A stretch of 64,000 bases of DNA from an uncultured Oscillibacter sp. Lineage in GTDB: Bacteria > Bacillota > Clostridia > Oscillospirales > Oscillospiraceae. Both the position numbers and the translations under genes were made by a program. The notes under the pieces are model-generated. The model was not told the DNA's origin. It did not search any database and saw only the letters and a program-made list of their open reading frames with translations. Position 1 is the first letter of the stretch. Each line of letters begins with the position of its first letter. Shown here in pieces: positions 23,235-30,043 of the stretch. The stretch covers positions 124,001-188,000 of the forward strand of contig CAJTZK010000003.1 in NCBI GenBank assembly GCA_910583785.1. The letters are read 5' to 3'.

Positions 23235-23708
23235 CTACTTTTTGTATTTTGGTATTTCCGATAGTTCTTTTATCCGTTCCACAGCAACTTCTTGGCCATC
23301 TTTATTCAAAAGATTAAAATACTTTGAAAGTACTGCATATCTTGCTAATTTGGCACCTTGAGCAGATAGTTCTCGACACTCATTTTCTAATTTTTCAATT
23401 TCATCAGGTGGTGCACCTGTTCTCTTCAATCTTTCATATTCACTTATTTTTTTAGTAAGGAGCACCCCACAATCTATGGTATTTTCCTCTGCCAAATTAA
23501 GGACACATTCTCCCCATCCCATTAAATACGCAGGTGAAACTTGTAGGATTTTAGAAAGTGGCTCCAATACAGTACCAGGTACTTTTTCAATATCTCCATT
23601 TTCATACCTGTATATAGTGGCTACAGACACACCAAGGGAGTTCGCAATATATTCAACAGGAATCCCCAATTCTTTTCGTCTCATTTTCATTCGTTCGCCG
23701 GTAGTCAT
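23235..23708 (-). CDS. CI-like XRE family repressor
   Basis: A 157-residue protein with an N-terminal XRE helix-turn-helix (IANSLGVSVATIYRYENG near residues 19-36) and a C-terminal region with a coiled-coil-like segment (LKRTGAPPDEIEKLENECRE). There is no LexA-type protease domain. ATG 23708 follows GGGGAGGAGATAAG. It is divergent from the Cro-like gene, with repeated dyads between them, so it is probably the lysogeny-type repressor of the element. Its DNA is clearly AT-richer than the flanking chromosome. Confidence 0.8.
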   Translation of the reverse strand: MTTGERMKMRRKELGIPVEYIANSLGVSVATIYRYENGDIEKVPGTVLEPLSKILQVSPAYLMGWGECVLNLAEENTIDCGVLLTKKISEYERLKRTGAPPDEIEKLENECRELSAQGAKLARYAVLSKYFNLLNKDGQEVAVERIKELSEIPKYKK

Positions 23709-23743
23709 CTTATCTCCTCCCCTTATGCATATTAACATACTGG

Positions 23744-23757
23744 TTGCAGAAATGCAA
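23744..23757. promoter_or_regulatory. Candidate operator 1 of the CI/Cro switch
   Basis: TTGCA-GAAA-TGCAA, a perfect dyad in the CI-Cro intergenic region. It resembles 23828-23841 and 24069-24082. Confidence 0.55.
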
Positions 23758-23827
23758 TGTCTTTTTCAAAAATGCGAAAAAAGTGTTGACAGGAATAAAG
23801 TGATATGATACCCTTTCATTATGGGAT

Positions 23828-23841
23828 TTGCAATAATGCGA
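23828..23841. promoter_or_regulatory. Candidate operator 2 of the CI/Cro switch
   Basis: TTGCA-ATAA-TGCGA, a dyad with one mismatch, 21 bases before the Cro-like start. A TTGACA hexamer at 23783-23788 upstream suggests that this site overlaps the early rightward promoter. Confidence 0.55.
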
Positions 23842-23861
23842 TAAGTTGAGGGGGCCTTGCA

Positions 23862-24065
23862 TTGAACATTTCGAAACTACGTGGGAAAATTGTTGAGTCA
23901 GGTTATACACAAGAGAAACTGGCGGCGGAGATTTCGATGAATAAAAGTACTTTTTCGCGAAAAATGAAGAGTAATGCGCTAGAATTTTTTGTTGGTGAGA
24001 TGCACCGTATTGTAGCCGCTTTAAACCTAAGTGCAGAAGATGCCGTTGACATTTTTTTAACTTAA
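23862..24065 (+). CDS. Cro-like small helix-turn-helix protein
   Basis: A 67-residue protein starting at TTG 23862 after GAGGGGG. The sequence MNISKLRGKIVESGYTQEKL, then AAEISMNKSTFSRKM, is a typical XRE/Cro DNA-binding domain filling almost the whole protein. It is divergent from the CI-like repressor and flanked by the operator dyads. By position it is the early regulator of the element. Confidence 0.75.
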   Translation: MNISKLRGKIVESGYTQEKLAAEISMNKSTFSRKMKSNALEFFVGEMHRIVAALNLSAEDAVDIFLT

Positions 24066-24068
24066 TAT

Positions 24069-24082
24069 TCGCATTATCGCAA
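24069..24082. promoter_or_regulatory. Candidate operator 3 of the CI/Cro switch
   Basis: TCGCATTATCGCAA, the reverse complement of a TTGC-N-ATAATGCGA site, begins four bases after the Cro-like stop. It could control the downstream early genes. Confidence 0.5.
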
Positions 24083-24209
24083 GTTTGCGTGTCATAAGGA
24101 GGTGAAACTGCAGGAAATGCGGAGCGGCCCAGCGCGTAGGAAAGAGGATAGCATGGAGCAAGAAATCATTTTGTCTCTGCCCTACGCAAAGAAAGGAGGA
24201 GGCAAACGA

Positions 24210-24410
24210 ATGGACATGGACAGCGAGACGATTCTGAAGGACGTGGAAAATCGCGATAAGCGAAAAATCGTTCTAAAGAATATCGCCTTTGCGCTGCTGG
24301 AACAGTGCAAAGGCGAAAACCTGACGATAAAAGAGCTTGAATCGGTTTTAGAAACCGTCAGGTACTATTCTGCGGAAACTACTCTCCGCGACGGATTAAG
24401 GCTTCAATGA
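24210..24410 (+). CDS. Hypothetical small protein (66 aa)
   Basis: The product starts MDMDSETILKDVENRDKRK and has an alpha-helical, charged sequence with no recognised domain. ATG 24210 was chosen because AGGAGG lies nine bases before it. In-frame starts at 24153 and 24117 also have ribosome binding sites and would add 19 or 31 residues. Its end overlaps the convergent gene by 32 bases. Confidence 0.5.
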   Translation: MDMDSETILKDVENRDKRKIVLKNIAFALLEQCKGENLTIKELESVLETVRYYSAETTLRDGLRLQ

Positions 24411-24561
24411 ACTCGTCGGAACGATTGCGGAAAAAACCATAAGCGGCGCAGTAGTCCTCCAGCATCTTTTGAAGCTGAATTTGCGGCCTCTCGGTATCAA
24501 CAACCTGCTGGGAAACCGCAAACGCCGTGGCTAAATCCTGGGCCATTTTCTCATGATCCAT
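24379..24561 (-). CDS. Hypothetical small protein (60 aa)
   Basis: It starts at ATG 24561 after AAAGGAGGTGGGTTT, an almost perfect ribosome binding site. The product MDHEKMAQDLATAFAVSQQ continues to an aromatic patch (CAAYGFFRNRSDEF). No family is recognised. It is transcribed against the neighbouring early genes, which is unusual in this cluster. Confidence 0.5.
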   Translation of the reverse strand: MDHEKMAQDLATAFAVSQQVVDTERPQIQLQKMLEDYCAAYGFFRNRSDEFIEALIRRGE

Positions 24562-24662
24562 AAACCCACCTCCTTTCTCCGCCCACATTCTACCACGGGG
24601 TAGGGGGAGGGACAAGAGGAAAGGAGGGCCAGCGCCGCACCCTGACCGGGCGCGTAAAAAAT

Positions 24663-24679
24663 GTGTCCAAGTTGGACAC
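24663..24679. repeat. GTGTCCAAGTTGGACAC dyad
   Basis: A perfect odd palindrome 20 bases before the ATG at 24700, just 5' of its ribosome binding site. Member of a family with copies at 21935, 22715, 27823, 27928 and 32553. Confidence 0.85.
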
Positions 24680-24699
24680 CAGGGAAGGAGGAAAACGAC

Positions 24700-24990
24700 A
24701 TGAAACAAAGTGTAATTAACGGTATCGGCTGGGCCGCAAAAGGCTATGAAAGCCATGAGTTGCAGTCATTTTTGGAAAAGCCCCGGCCCAGCGGCCCAGC
24801 AGAACCGGACAAGCTGGAGGAACTGCTGAAATCCATCGGCGTCGACACCGAGACGGAAAACAAAATTTTTGAAGAGGTCCTGGATAGAGGCACGAAAAGC
24901 GAAATGCAGGGCTTTCGGAACGGCTTCCGGCTGGCGGTGCGGCTGATGACGGAGTGTCTGGCGGACCCGGAGGAAGGGGAACACACATGA
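24700..24990 (+). CDS. Hypothetical protein, DUF6809-like
   Basis: A 96-residue protein beginning MKQSVINGIGWAAKG after GGAAGGAGGAAAACGAC. The C-terminal part (DRGTKSEMQGFRNGFRLAVR) resembles the end of small Clostridia proteins of the DUF6809 type. Function is unknown. Its stop overlaps the next start (ATGA), and it opens a tightly coupled early operon. Confidence 0.6.
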   Translation: MKQSVINGIGWAAKGYESHELQSFLEKPRPSGPAEPDKLEELLKSIGVDTETENKIFEEVLDRGTKSEMQGFRNGFRLAVRLMTECLADPEEGEHT

Positions 24991-25346
24991 ATCAGGATTA
25001 TTACATAGGCTCACGCTGTCCTCCGGCGCAGTTCGCCGGGCGGCAGAACTGGCCCCCGGAGACCTTGCCGCCCGGCCTTCCGTGGTGGTTTTACGGCCCT
25101 CCGGCAGCCCCGGCGCAGCGGCTTCCCCCGCCCCAGGCTCCGGCTTCTGTCATACCAGGCGGCGTGCCGAAGCTGGCGTACAGCGTGGAGGAGGCCGCCG
25201 AGGCCCTGGGCGTGTCCCGGTCGTTGGTCTATCGGCTGATTCATCAAAGCGGCTTCCCGTCGGTGAAGCTCCGGGGGCGGCGGCTGATCTCCGCCGAACT
25301 GCTGGCGGAGTGGGTGCGGCTCCAGGCGGGAGGCGGGACCTTGTGA
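24987..25346 (+). CDS. Excisionase-type helix-turn-helix protein
   Basis: A 119-residue protein with a Pro-rich N-terminal half and a C-terminal MerR-like HTH_17 domain (AYSVEEAAEALGVSRSLVYR near residue 65, then GRRLISAELLAEW). This domain is typical of excisionases and phage regulators. It is coupled by ATGA to the gene before and by GTGA to the gene after. It may be the recombination directionality factor for the integrase, although it lies 4 kb away. Confidence 0.75.
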   Translation: MNQDYYIGSRCPPAQFAGRQNWPPETLPPGLPWWFYGPPAAPAQRLPPPQAPASVIPGGVPKLAYSVEEAAEALGVSRSLVYRLIHQSGFPSVKLRGRRLISAELLAEWVRLQAGGGTL

Positions 25347-25558
25347 ACGCGGAAAAACGTCCTCCCGGCGTTATGCTGTATTTCGCCGAAACACGGCCCT
25401 TGCTGGCCCTGATGAACAACGAGGAGCGGGGGCAGCTTTTCGCGGCGATTCTGGACTATGCCGAATATGACGTTGAGCCGGTTCTAGGGGACCGGCTGGC
25501 GGCAGCGTGGCCATTTATCAAGGGCAAAATCGACCGGGAAATGGAGAAAAAGCAATGA
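25343..25558 (+). CDS. Small protein, DUF6291-like
   Basis: The start is GTG 25343, overlapping the preceding stop. The 71-residue product contains VMLYFAETRPLLALMNNEER and FIKGKIDREMEKK, similar to small proteins that precede replication initiators in phages of Clostridia. It is coupled by ATGA to the replication gene. Confidence 0.6.
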   Translation: MNAEKRPPGVMLYFAETRPLLALMNNEERGQLFAAILDYAEYDVEPVLGDRLAAAWPFIKGKIDREMEKKQ

Positions 25559-26301
25559 CAAAAGCGGAAATTATCAGCGCGGAGGCCAGCGGCGGCGGAA
25601 TGTTCCTTGTCATTCCGTCTGTGGTCATGCTGGACGAACCACTGTCCCTTTCCGCGAAAATGCTTTACGGAATTATCACCTGGAAGAGCAACGAAAATTC
25701 CTGTTGCTGGTGCACAAACCGGACCTTTGGGGACGTGCTTGGAATTTCACAAAAAAGAGTGTCCGCTTTGATTGCCGGACTGAAAGAAGCGGGGCATATC
25801 GACGTTGAAATTATCCGGGATGACGAGACCGGACAGATCATCCGGCGCAATATTTATCCCGTGGTAAAGAGCGCGCGAAAAATTTCACCCCCTATCCATG
25901 AAAATGAGGATACCCCCTCCCTGAAAAAAGGGATACCTCCCCCTGAAAATGGGGAGGAGAAATATAAAAATAAATATAAATATAAAAAACACCCTATAGC
26001 CCCTCAAGGGGCGTAATCGCCGGATTGTCTTTTTGAGGGTTTTTGGAAAGCGTATCCCCGGAAGGAAAACCGGGCGGCGGCCTTGCGGGCCTGGAAGAAG
26101 CTGGCCCCGGATTTGGAGCTTTGCCATATCATGGCGGACGCTTTGCGCTGGCAGCGGGAGACGGATCAATGGACCCGGGACGGCGGGCAGTTCATCCCTT
26201 CCCCGGCCTCATGGCTCCGTGGACGGCGCTGGGAGGACGAACCGGGCCCGAGGGAGTGGGGGACAAGATATCTGGAGGAGGAAGGATTTGACGGCATTTG
26301 A
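25555..26301 (+). pseudogene. Replication-initiator-like protein interrupted by an in-frame TAA
   Basis: The first part (25555-26016, 153 residues) has a winged-helix N-terminus (LSLSAKMLYGIITWKS, TFGDVLGISQKRVSALIAGL) as in phage replisome organisers and ends in an AT-rich Lys/Tyr linker. After TAA at 26014-26016 the same frame continues with GFWKAYPRKENRAAALRAWK and PSPASWLRGRRWEDE, the usual C-terminal domain of such proteins. With the stop read as sense, the protein would have 248 residues. Either a nonsense mutation inactivates it, or the two parts are made separately. Confidence 0.7.
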
Positions 26302-26632
26302 CAAAGAAAAGACCGCTTTCACTGTCGGAAGCAGCGAAAGCGGCATGCGGGAACAGGTTTTCACGGGCCTTGTTTCCGCATCCAGTATACCGGAAGCGGC
26401 GGGGCCTGTCGAGAACCGGCTTGGAGCGAGGGACCGGGAAGACGCGCATCTGCGGCGGCTGGCGGCGATTCTGACGGAAAAGCAGAAATGGGATATCATA
26501 CGGCTTGCGCTGGTAATCGAGGAAACGAAAGACACAACCGCCCGCCCCCGCCTCTTGGCATACCTGAAGCGGAACGGGCTTCTGGAGCGGTTCCTAGAGG
26601 CGGAGCGCGGCGGAAAGAGGGCGGAGGTATGA
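26288..26632 (+). CDS. Hypothetical protein (114 aa)
   Basis: The start is TTG 26288, which follows GGAGGAAGGA and overlaps the end of the broken replication gene by 14 bases. The product has the segments LRRLAAILTEKQKWDIIRLA and RLLAYLKRNGLLERFL, probably helical. No family recognised. It is coupled by ATGA to the next small gene. Confidence 0.5.
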   Translation: MTAFDKEKTAFTVGSSESGMREQVFTGLVSASSIPEAAGPVENRLGARDREDAHLRRLAAILTEKQKWDIIRLALVIEETKDTTARPRLLAYLKRNGLLERFLEAERGGKRAEV

Positions 26633-26853
26633 GTCCGTCAGTTCTTGCCCCAGAGACTGCCGCCAAGAGTCAGACGGCCGAGCCCGACGGCTGGACAGGA
26701 CAGGAGCGGCAGGATGTTGTACGCCTCGCGTTTATGATCCAGTGGGGCGGAGGATTGGGGGATGAAATATCCGGTTTGCTTCCGCCTCTGGTTGCGTGGT
26801 GTAACAGGGCTTATGCCTGGGGAAAAAACGATGCAGGGAGGTCGACGTCATGA
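26629..26853 (+). CDS. Hypothetical protein (74 aa)
   Basis: The ATG at 26629 overlaps the previous stop, and its own TGA overlaps the next ATG. The product contains QERQDVVRLAFMIQWGGGLG and ends in a Trp/Tyr-containing tail. Unknown function. The chain of four-base overlaps supports translation. Confidence 0.45.
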   Translation: MSPSVLAPETAAKSQTAEPDGWTGQERQDVVRLAFMIQWGGGLGDEISGLLPPLVAWCNRAYAWGKNDAGRSTS

Positions 26854-27140
26854 AAATCGCCATTGCCTACAGCTCCAGCAAGGAACGGGAGGTCCGCCTA
26901 ATCCGGGCGTTTCCGGGCGGCTTATTACCAAGCAATTGTGTTCCAGAGGCCGGAGACCCGATGCTGGAGCTTAAAACGGAATTGCTCCCAACTTGGACGC
27001 ATGGAGGAACGGAGGCGAAAAAGCCCTTATTCATGGTCAAAACCATGACCATAAAAATAATGAACGCAGAAAGGATGAAAAATTATGAAAACAGAGAAGA
27101 GCCCGCAGGTACAGGCGGTCCCGGAAATCCCTTCTTATGA
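26850..27140 (+). CDS. Short hypothetical ORF, probably degenerate
   Basis: The ATG overlaps the previous stop. The start MKIAIAYSSSKEREVRLIRA looks coding, but the frame then runs through a degenerate CCAACTTGG dyad at 26988-26996 and overlaps the next gene by 56 bases. The 3' part may be noncoding, and the gene may have been cut by repeat insertion. Confidence 0.3.
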   Translation: MKIAIAYSSSKEREVRLIRAFPGGLLPSNCVPEAGDPMLELKTELLPTWTHGGTEAKKPLFMVKTMTIKIMNAERMKNYENREEPAGTGGPGNPFL

Positions 27141-27756
27141 GGCGGCGGTGGCCCGGTTCCAACAGGCTTGTGAAGCCGTCAAGGAAAAGAAACGTGCGGT
27201 TTACGACGCTTTTCGGAAAGCGGAAAAACTTTTTAAGGACGGCAGCTACGAACGGGTGAGACTGGAAGTTGGAGATCCCTTTTCCGTTGCTATGGTCGAT
27301 GATGCCGTTATGACTACCGGGGACCCCATTGACGCGAAGAAATACGTTTCCTACGCAAGGTCCGTTGTGCGGTCCGTGTTTCTGGACGACACATTTTCCG
27401 CCGAGGTCGTTCGAGTTATCCAAGCGGTATCGACGGATGCCAGATCGAAAGAATCTGCGCTGATCAACGATGTCCTGGCGGCGGAGAAAGATTTGGCGGA
27501 GAGCATGCTGAAGCTTCAAAAGAAAGTTTCCCAAGCAAAAGCCGCTTTGGCGGAGCACCGGGAGACAATCAAGCATGATATTATTGATCCGGCTATGGAA
27601 GCGGACCATGCCTTCGTAGCGGATATGCCTTGCATTTTTGCCGAATCAGCGGTCAACCGGAATCCTGCTATCAGGATGGGGCCGGATGTCGCCGTATCCG
27701 CTCAACTCCAGAGCTTACTTAATCAGATGAACCTTGAGCGGTCCCGTGGTTGTTGA
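27085..27756 (+). CDS. Hypothetical coiled-coil protein (223 aa)
   Basis: The ATG at 27085 follows AGAAAGGATGAAAAATT. The product is largely helical and charged, with probable coiled coils near residues 20-55 and 125-170 (LAESMLKLQKKVSQAKAALA). No enzyme motif or family is recognised. It is part of the rightward gene run of the element. Confidence 0.6.
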   Translation: MKTEKSPQVQAVPEIPSYEAAVARFQQACEAVKEKKRAVYDAFRKAEKLFKDGSYERVRLEVGDPFSVAMVDDAVMTTGDPIDAKKYVSYARSVVRSVFLDDTFSAEVVRVIQAVSTDARSKESALINDVLAAEKDLAESMLKLQKKVSQAKAALAEHRETIKHDIIDPAMEADHAFVADMPCIFAESAVNRNPAIRMGPDVAVSAQLQSLLNQMNLERSRGC

Positions 27757-27822
27757 GACTTTATGCGGCGCCGCCGGTTCGGGTGGCCCTGGCGTGAAGC
27801 GCAATCCCAGGCGCTCCCCGAT

Positions 27823-27841
27823 TGTGTCCAAGTTGGACACA
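27823..27841. repeat. TGTGTCCAAGTTGGACACA dyad
   Basis: A perfect 19-bp odd palindrome between the genes at 27085 and 27965, identical to 22715-22733. Confidence 0.85.
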
Positions 27842-27927
27842 TGGTCGCAGAGGTCGAAGGCGGCTGATTGCCGCCAGCTCCGTAGTCGAGGCGGCAGTTC
27901 TCCGCTTGCCGCCCTGGAAAAGAATTT

Positions 27928-27946
27928 TGTGTCCAGTTTGGGCACA
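27928..27946. repeat. Diverged TGTGTCC dyad with G-T pairs
   Basis: TGTGTCCAGTTTGGGCACA: relative to the 27823 copy, two positions changed so that pairing is kept as G-T wobbles. It lies 18 bases before ATG 27965, just 5' of its ribosome binding site. Confidence 0.7.
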
Positions 27947-27964
27947 TGGAAAAAGGAGGCTATC

Positions 27965-28348
27965 ATGGATAATATAAAAAAGAAAATGTCCAATATTTTT
28001 TTAGATATGGACCTTGCGGAGCTGTCGGAGGACACGCCGCTTTCGGAGGGGAACGGCGTGACGGAGTTCCAGATGGAGGCGGAAGTCGTGGCGGCGACTC
28101 TCAAAAAAGCCGGGGTTCCCGCCGGCCGGGTTCCGTCTGGCCGGGCCCGCTCCCTGTTCCTTATGAGAGCGTTTTATTTCCTCGGTGTGTTCCGGGGCGG
28201 GGAAGCCGCCCGCGCCGCTATCCTGGATGAGGAAAGAGAGGGCGGAAAATTCAGCCTATCCGATAGCTGTACGGAGCTCTTCGCGGAAGATTTGAAAGCG
28301 ATGGACTGCGAGGAGTTGGCCAGTATTTGCAAGACCTTATCCCTTTAA
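27965..28348 (+). CDS. Hypothetical protein (127 aa)
   Basis: The start is ATG 27965 after AAAAAGGAGGCTATC. The product opens MDNIKKKMSNIFLDMDLAEL and later has GRARSLFLMRAFYFLGVFRG. No known domain. The leader carries the TGTGTCC dyad, so expression may be controlled through it. Confidence 0.55.
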   Translation: MDNIKKKMSNIFLDMDLAELSEDTPLSEGNGVTEFQMEAEVVAATLKKAGVPAGRVPSGRARSLFLMRAFYFLGVFRGGEAARAAILDEEREGGKFSLSDSCTELFAEDLKAMDCEELASICKTLSL

Positions 28349-28462
28349 GCGGACAAGAGGAATAACAAAGTGCCGGTGCCGCCGTATTTGTGCCAACCGT
28401 ATTGGAGTTGACGCAGCCGTCGGCATTGTGAGCCAGAGCCAGCGCCTATAAAGGCCAGCGCC

Positions 28463-28510
28463 TGAGCCTGCAAGAACGTTAAAACGTTCTTGTAGGCTCA
28501 TTTTATTTTT
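28463..28510 (+). terminator. Very stable 18-bp hairpin with U-tract; possible replication hairpin
   Basis: TGAGCCTGCAAGAACGTT (28463-28480) pairs with AACGTTCTTGTAGGCTCA (28483-28500), with one G-T pair and a 2-base loop, followed by TTTTATTTTT. It can act as a terminator. It lies directly upstream of the HUH initiator gene, so it may instead be, or include, the nicking origin. Confidence 0.7.
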
Positions 28511-28522
28511 GGTGGTGATTTT

Positions 28523-29281
28523 ATGGCAAAACGGAAAAAGATAATCACGGCGGGGCGGCTTGTCAAAACCGTAATCTACACCGTTCCGCAGCCACGGGAC
28601 AATGAGCACGCACGGGCGGCAAAAAGCAAAATCACAAGCGCCGCCAAACGCGCCCACAATTACAGGACCGCCCAGGGACGGCTTGAAATGCTGCTTGCCG
28701 CCAATTTCGGCCCAGATGATTTGTTTTGTACCCTGACCTATCGGGACGAACATCTCCCGCGCACCCTGACACTTGCGAAAACCCGTGTCAGAGAGTTCTT
28801 AAAGATGCTCCGCTGCCAGAGAAAGCGGGAGGGAGGTGCGCTAAAGTACGTCTACGTTACAGAGGGGAAGCATGGTGATAAGCGGTACCACCATCATCTC
28901 GTTATCAACGCATCCGGGGCCGCTGATCTCGAAACCATATGCAGCCTTTGGAAGTATGGGGACATCGTGGACGTGGAGCGGATAGCTGATCGTCTTCATA
29001 TGGACGTTGCCAGATACATCACCAAGGAGGCCGCCGAGGACAAGCCTGTCGGAGCACAAATGTGGACCCGCAGCCGAAACCTTGAGAAGCCGACGGTTGA
29101 AAGCACATTTATTCACGATGATGAAACCATCCAGCCGCCGCCCGGTTCTTTTGTCCTGGAAAAGGAGGAGAAACAAAATGAATTTGGCAGCTTCATTTAT
29201 CTGAAATACTGGCTGCCAGTGGAGCGGGATCCATTCCACCCGCGCCCGGCTTACCGGCGGAAGCGATCCCCAATGGAATGA
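28523..29281 (+). CDS. HUH-type rolling-circle replication initiator
   Basis: A 252-residue protein with the family motif order: FCTLTYRDEHLP (motif 1, about residues 68-79), YVYVTEGKHGDKRYHHHLVIN (HUH motif 2, histidines near residue 121) and VARYITKEA (motif 3, Tyr with Lys three residues later). Such enzymes nick one strand at an origin hairpin and stay attached through the tyrosine. Microvirus-like and plasmid-like relatives exist. ATG 28523 is preceded by a weak GGTGATTTT site. It may replicate the element, or be a second element nested in it. Confidence 0.75.
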   Translation: MAKRKKIITAGRLVKTVIYTVPQPRDNEHARAAKSKITSAAKRAHNYRTAQGRLEMLLAANFGPDDLFCTLTYRDEHLPRTLTLAKTRVREFLKMLRCQRKREGGALKYVYVTEGKHGDKRYHHHLVINASGAADLETICSLWKYGDIVDVERIADRLHMDVARYITKEAAEDKPVGAQMWTRSRNLEKPTVESTFIHDDETIQPPPGSFVLEKEEKQNEFGSFIYLKYWLPVERDPFHPRPAYRRKRSPME

Positions 29282-29540
29282 GGCTCTTAAAATTTGAACT
29301 TGAAACCGTTGATAACTTTAGGAGAGGGTACAGAGAAGATAAGCGAAACGCATTGCAAATGGAACGCAAACAGGATAGCATAAACAAAAGCCCAAATTAC
29401 GCGCAAATTTTCTCGTGCTTTGCCCTCCCCCGGTCCAAAAAAACGAAAAAGCAAACCTGCGGCCTAATCGGCTGGGTCCAGGACATTCCGGAAATTTCGG
29501 CCCCCGCGCGCCGCCGCAACGCGCTTGCGCGACTTGAACT
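29278..29540 (+). other. Leading part of a gene-poor stretch after the HUH gene
   Basis: An ATG overlaps the HUH stop, and the frame reads MRLLKFELETVDNFRRG before running into the GC-rich repeat array. The first 40 codons could encode a small basic peptide, but the frame has no natural end before the repeats, so a gene is not claimed. Confidence 0.3.
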
Positions 29541-29558
29541 ATGCCCAAACGGCCCCCG

Positions 29559-29995
29559 GTGGAGCTTTCGGCCCACCGTGCCCGCCCTGGCGGCTTCCTG
29601 GAGGCTCTGCGCACTGGCGGCGGGTCCCCGGCCCCCGGTCGGAGCTTGCGGCGCACGGTGCCCTCCCTGGCGGCTTCCTGGAAGGCCTGGGCGCTGGCGG
29701 TGGTCCCCAGCCCTAGCCAGAGCTTACGGCTACCGTGCCCGCCCTGGCGGCTTCCTGGAGCCCCTGACCGCTGGCGGTGGTTCCGGTCCCGGCCAGAGCT
29801 GGCGGCCCGCCGTGCCCTCCCTGGCGGTTTCCTGAAGGCCCTAGCCGCCGGCGGCGGTTCCCTGGCCCCGGTCGAAACTGGCGGCGTACCGTGTTGGCCT
29901 TGGCGGCTTCCTGAAGGTCCCGGAGGCTGGCGACGGTCTCCCGGCCCTCGGTCAGAGCTTGCGGCGCATGGTGCCCGGTCTGGCCTTTTCAAGAT
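29559..29995. repeat. GC-rich tandem array, six units of 77-80 bp
   Basis: The core CTGGCGGCTTCCTG or a close variant begins at 29587, 29667, 29744, 29821, 29900 and 29980 (the last degenerate). Each unit also carries CCGCC-ct-GGCGG and CCGC-tg-GCGG mini-hairpins. Unit lengths are not all multiples of three, and the same DNA words fall in different frames, so the array is noncoding. It ends about 50 bases before the tape-measure gene. Confidence 0.85.
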
Positions 29996-30043
29996 GGGCC
30001 CCGACAAATGGCCGCATTTCAAAAAATGTGATGAGGTGAACGT

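Noticed and set aside
29559..29995. CRISPR array or coding tandem repeat
   Set aside because: Units are contiguous without unique spacers, diverged, and have no conserved frame.
29318..30022. Minus-strand 234-codon frame with repeated KPPGRARR/SRQGGHG words across the tandem repeats
   Set aside because: The repeat units are 77-80 bp and the same DNA word is read in different frames in successive units, so the amino-acid repeat is not maintained. The frame is open because of GC bias.
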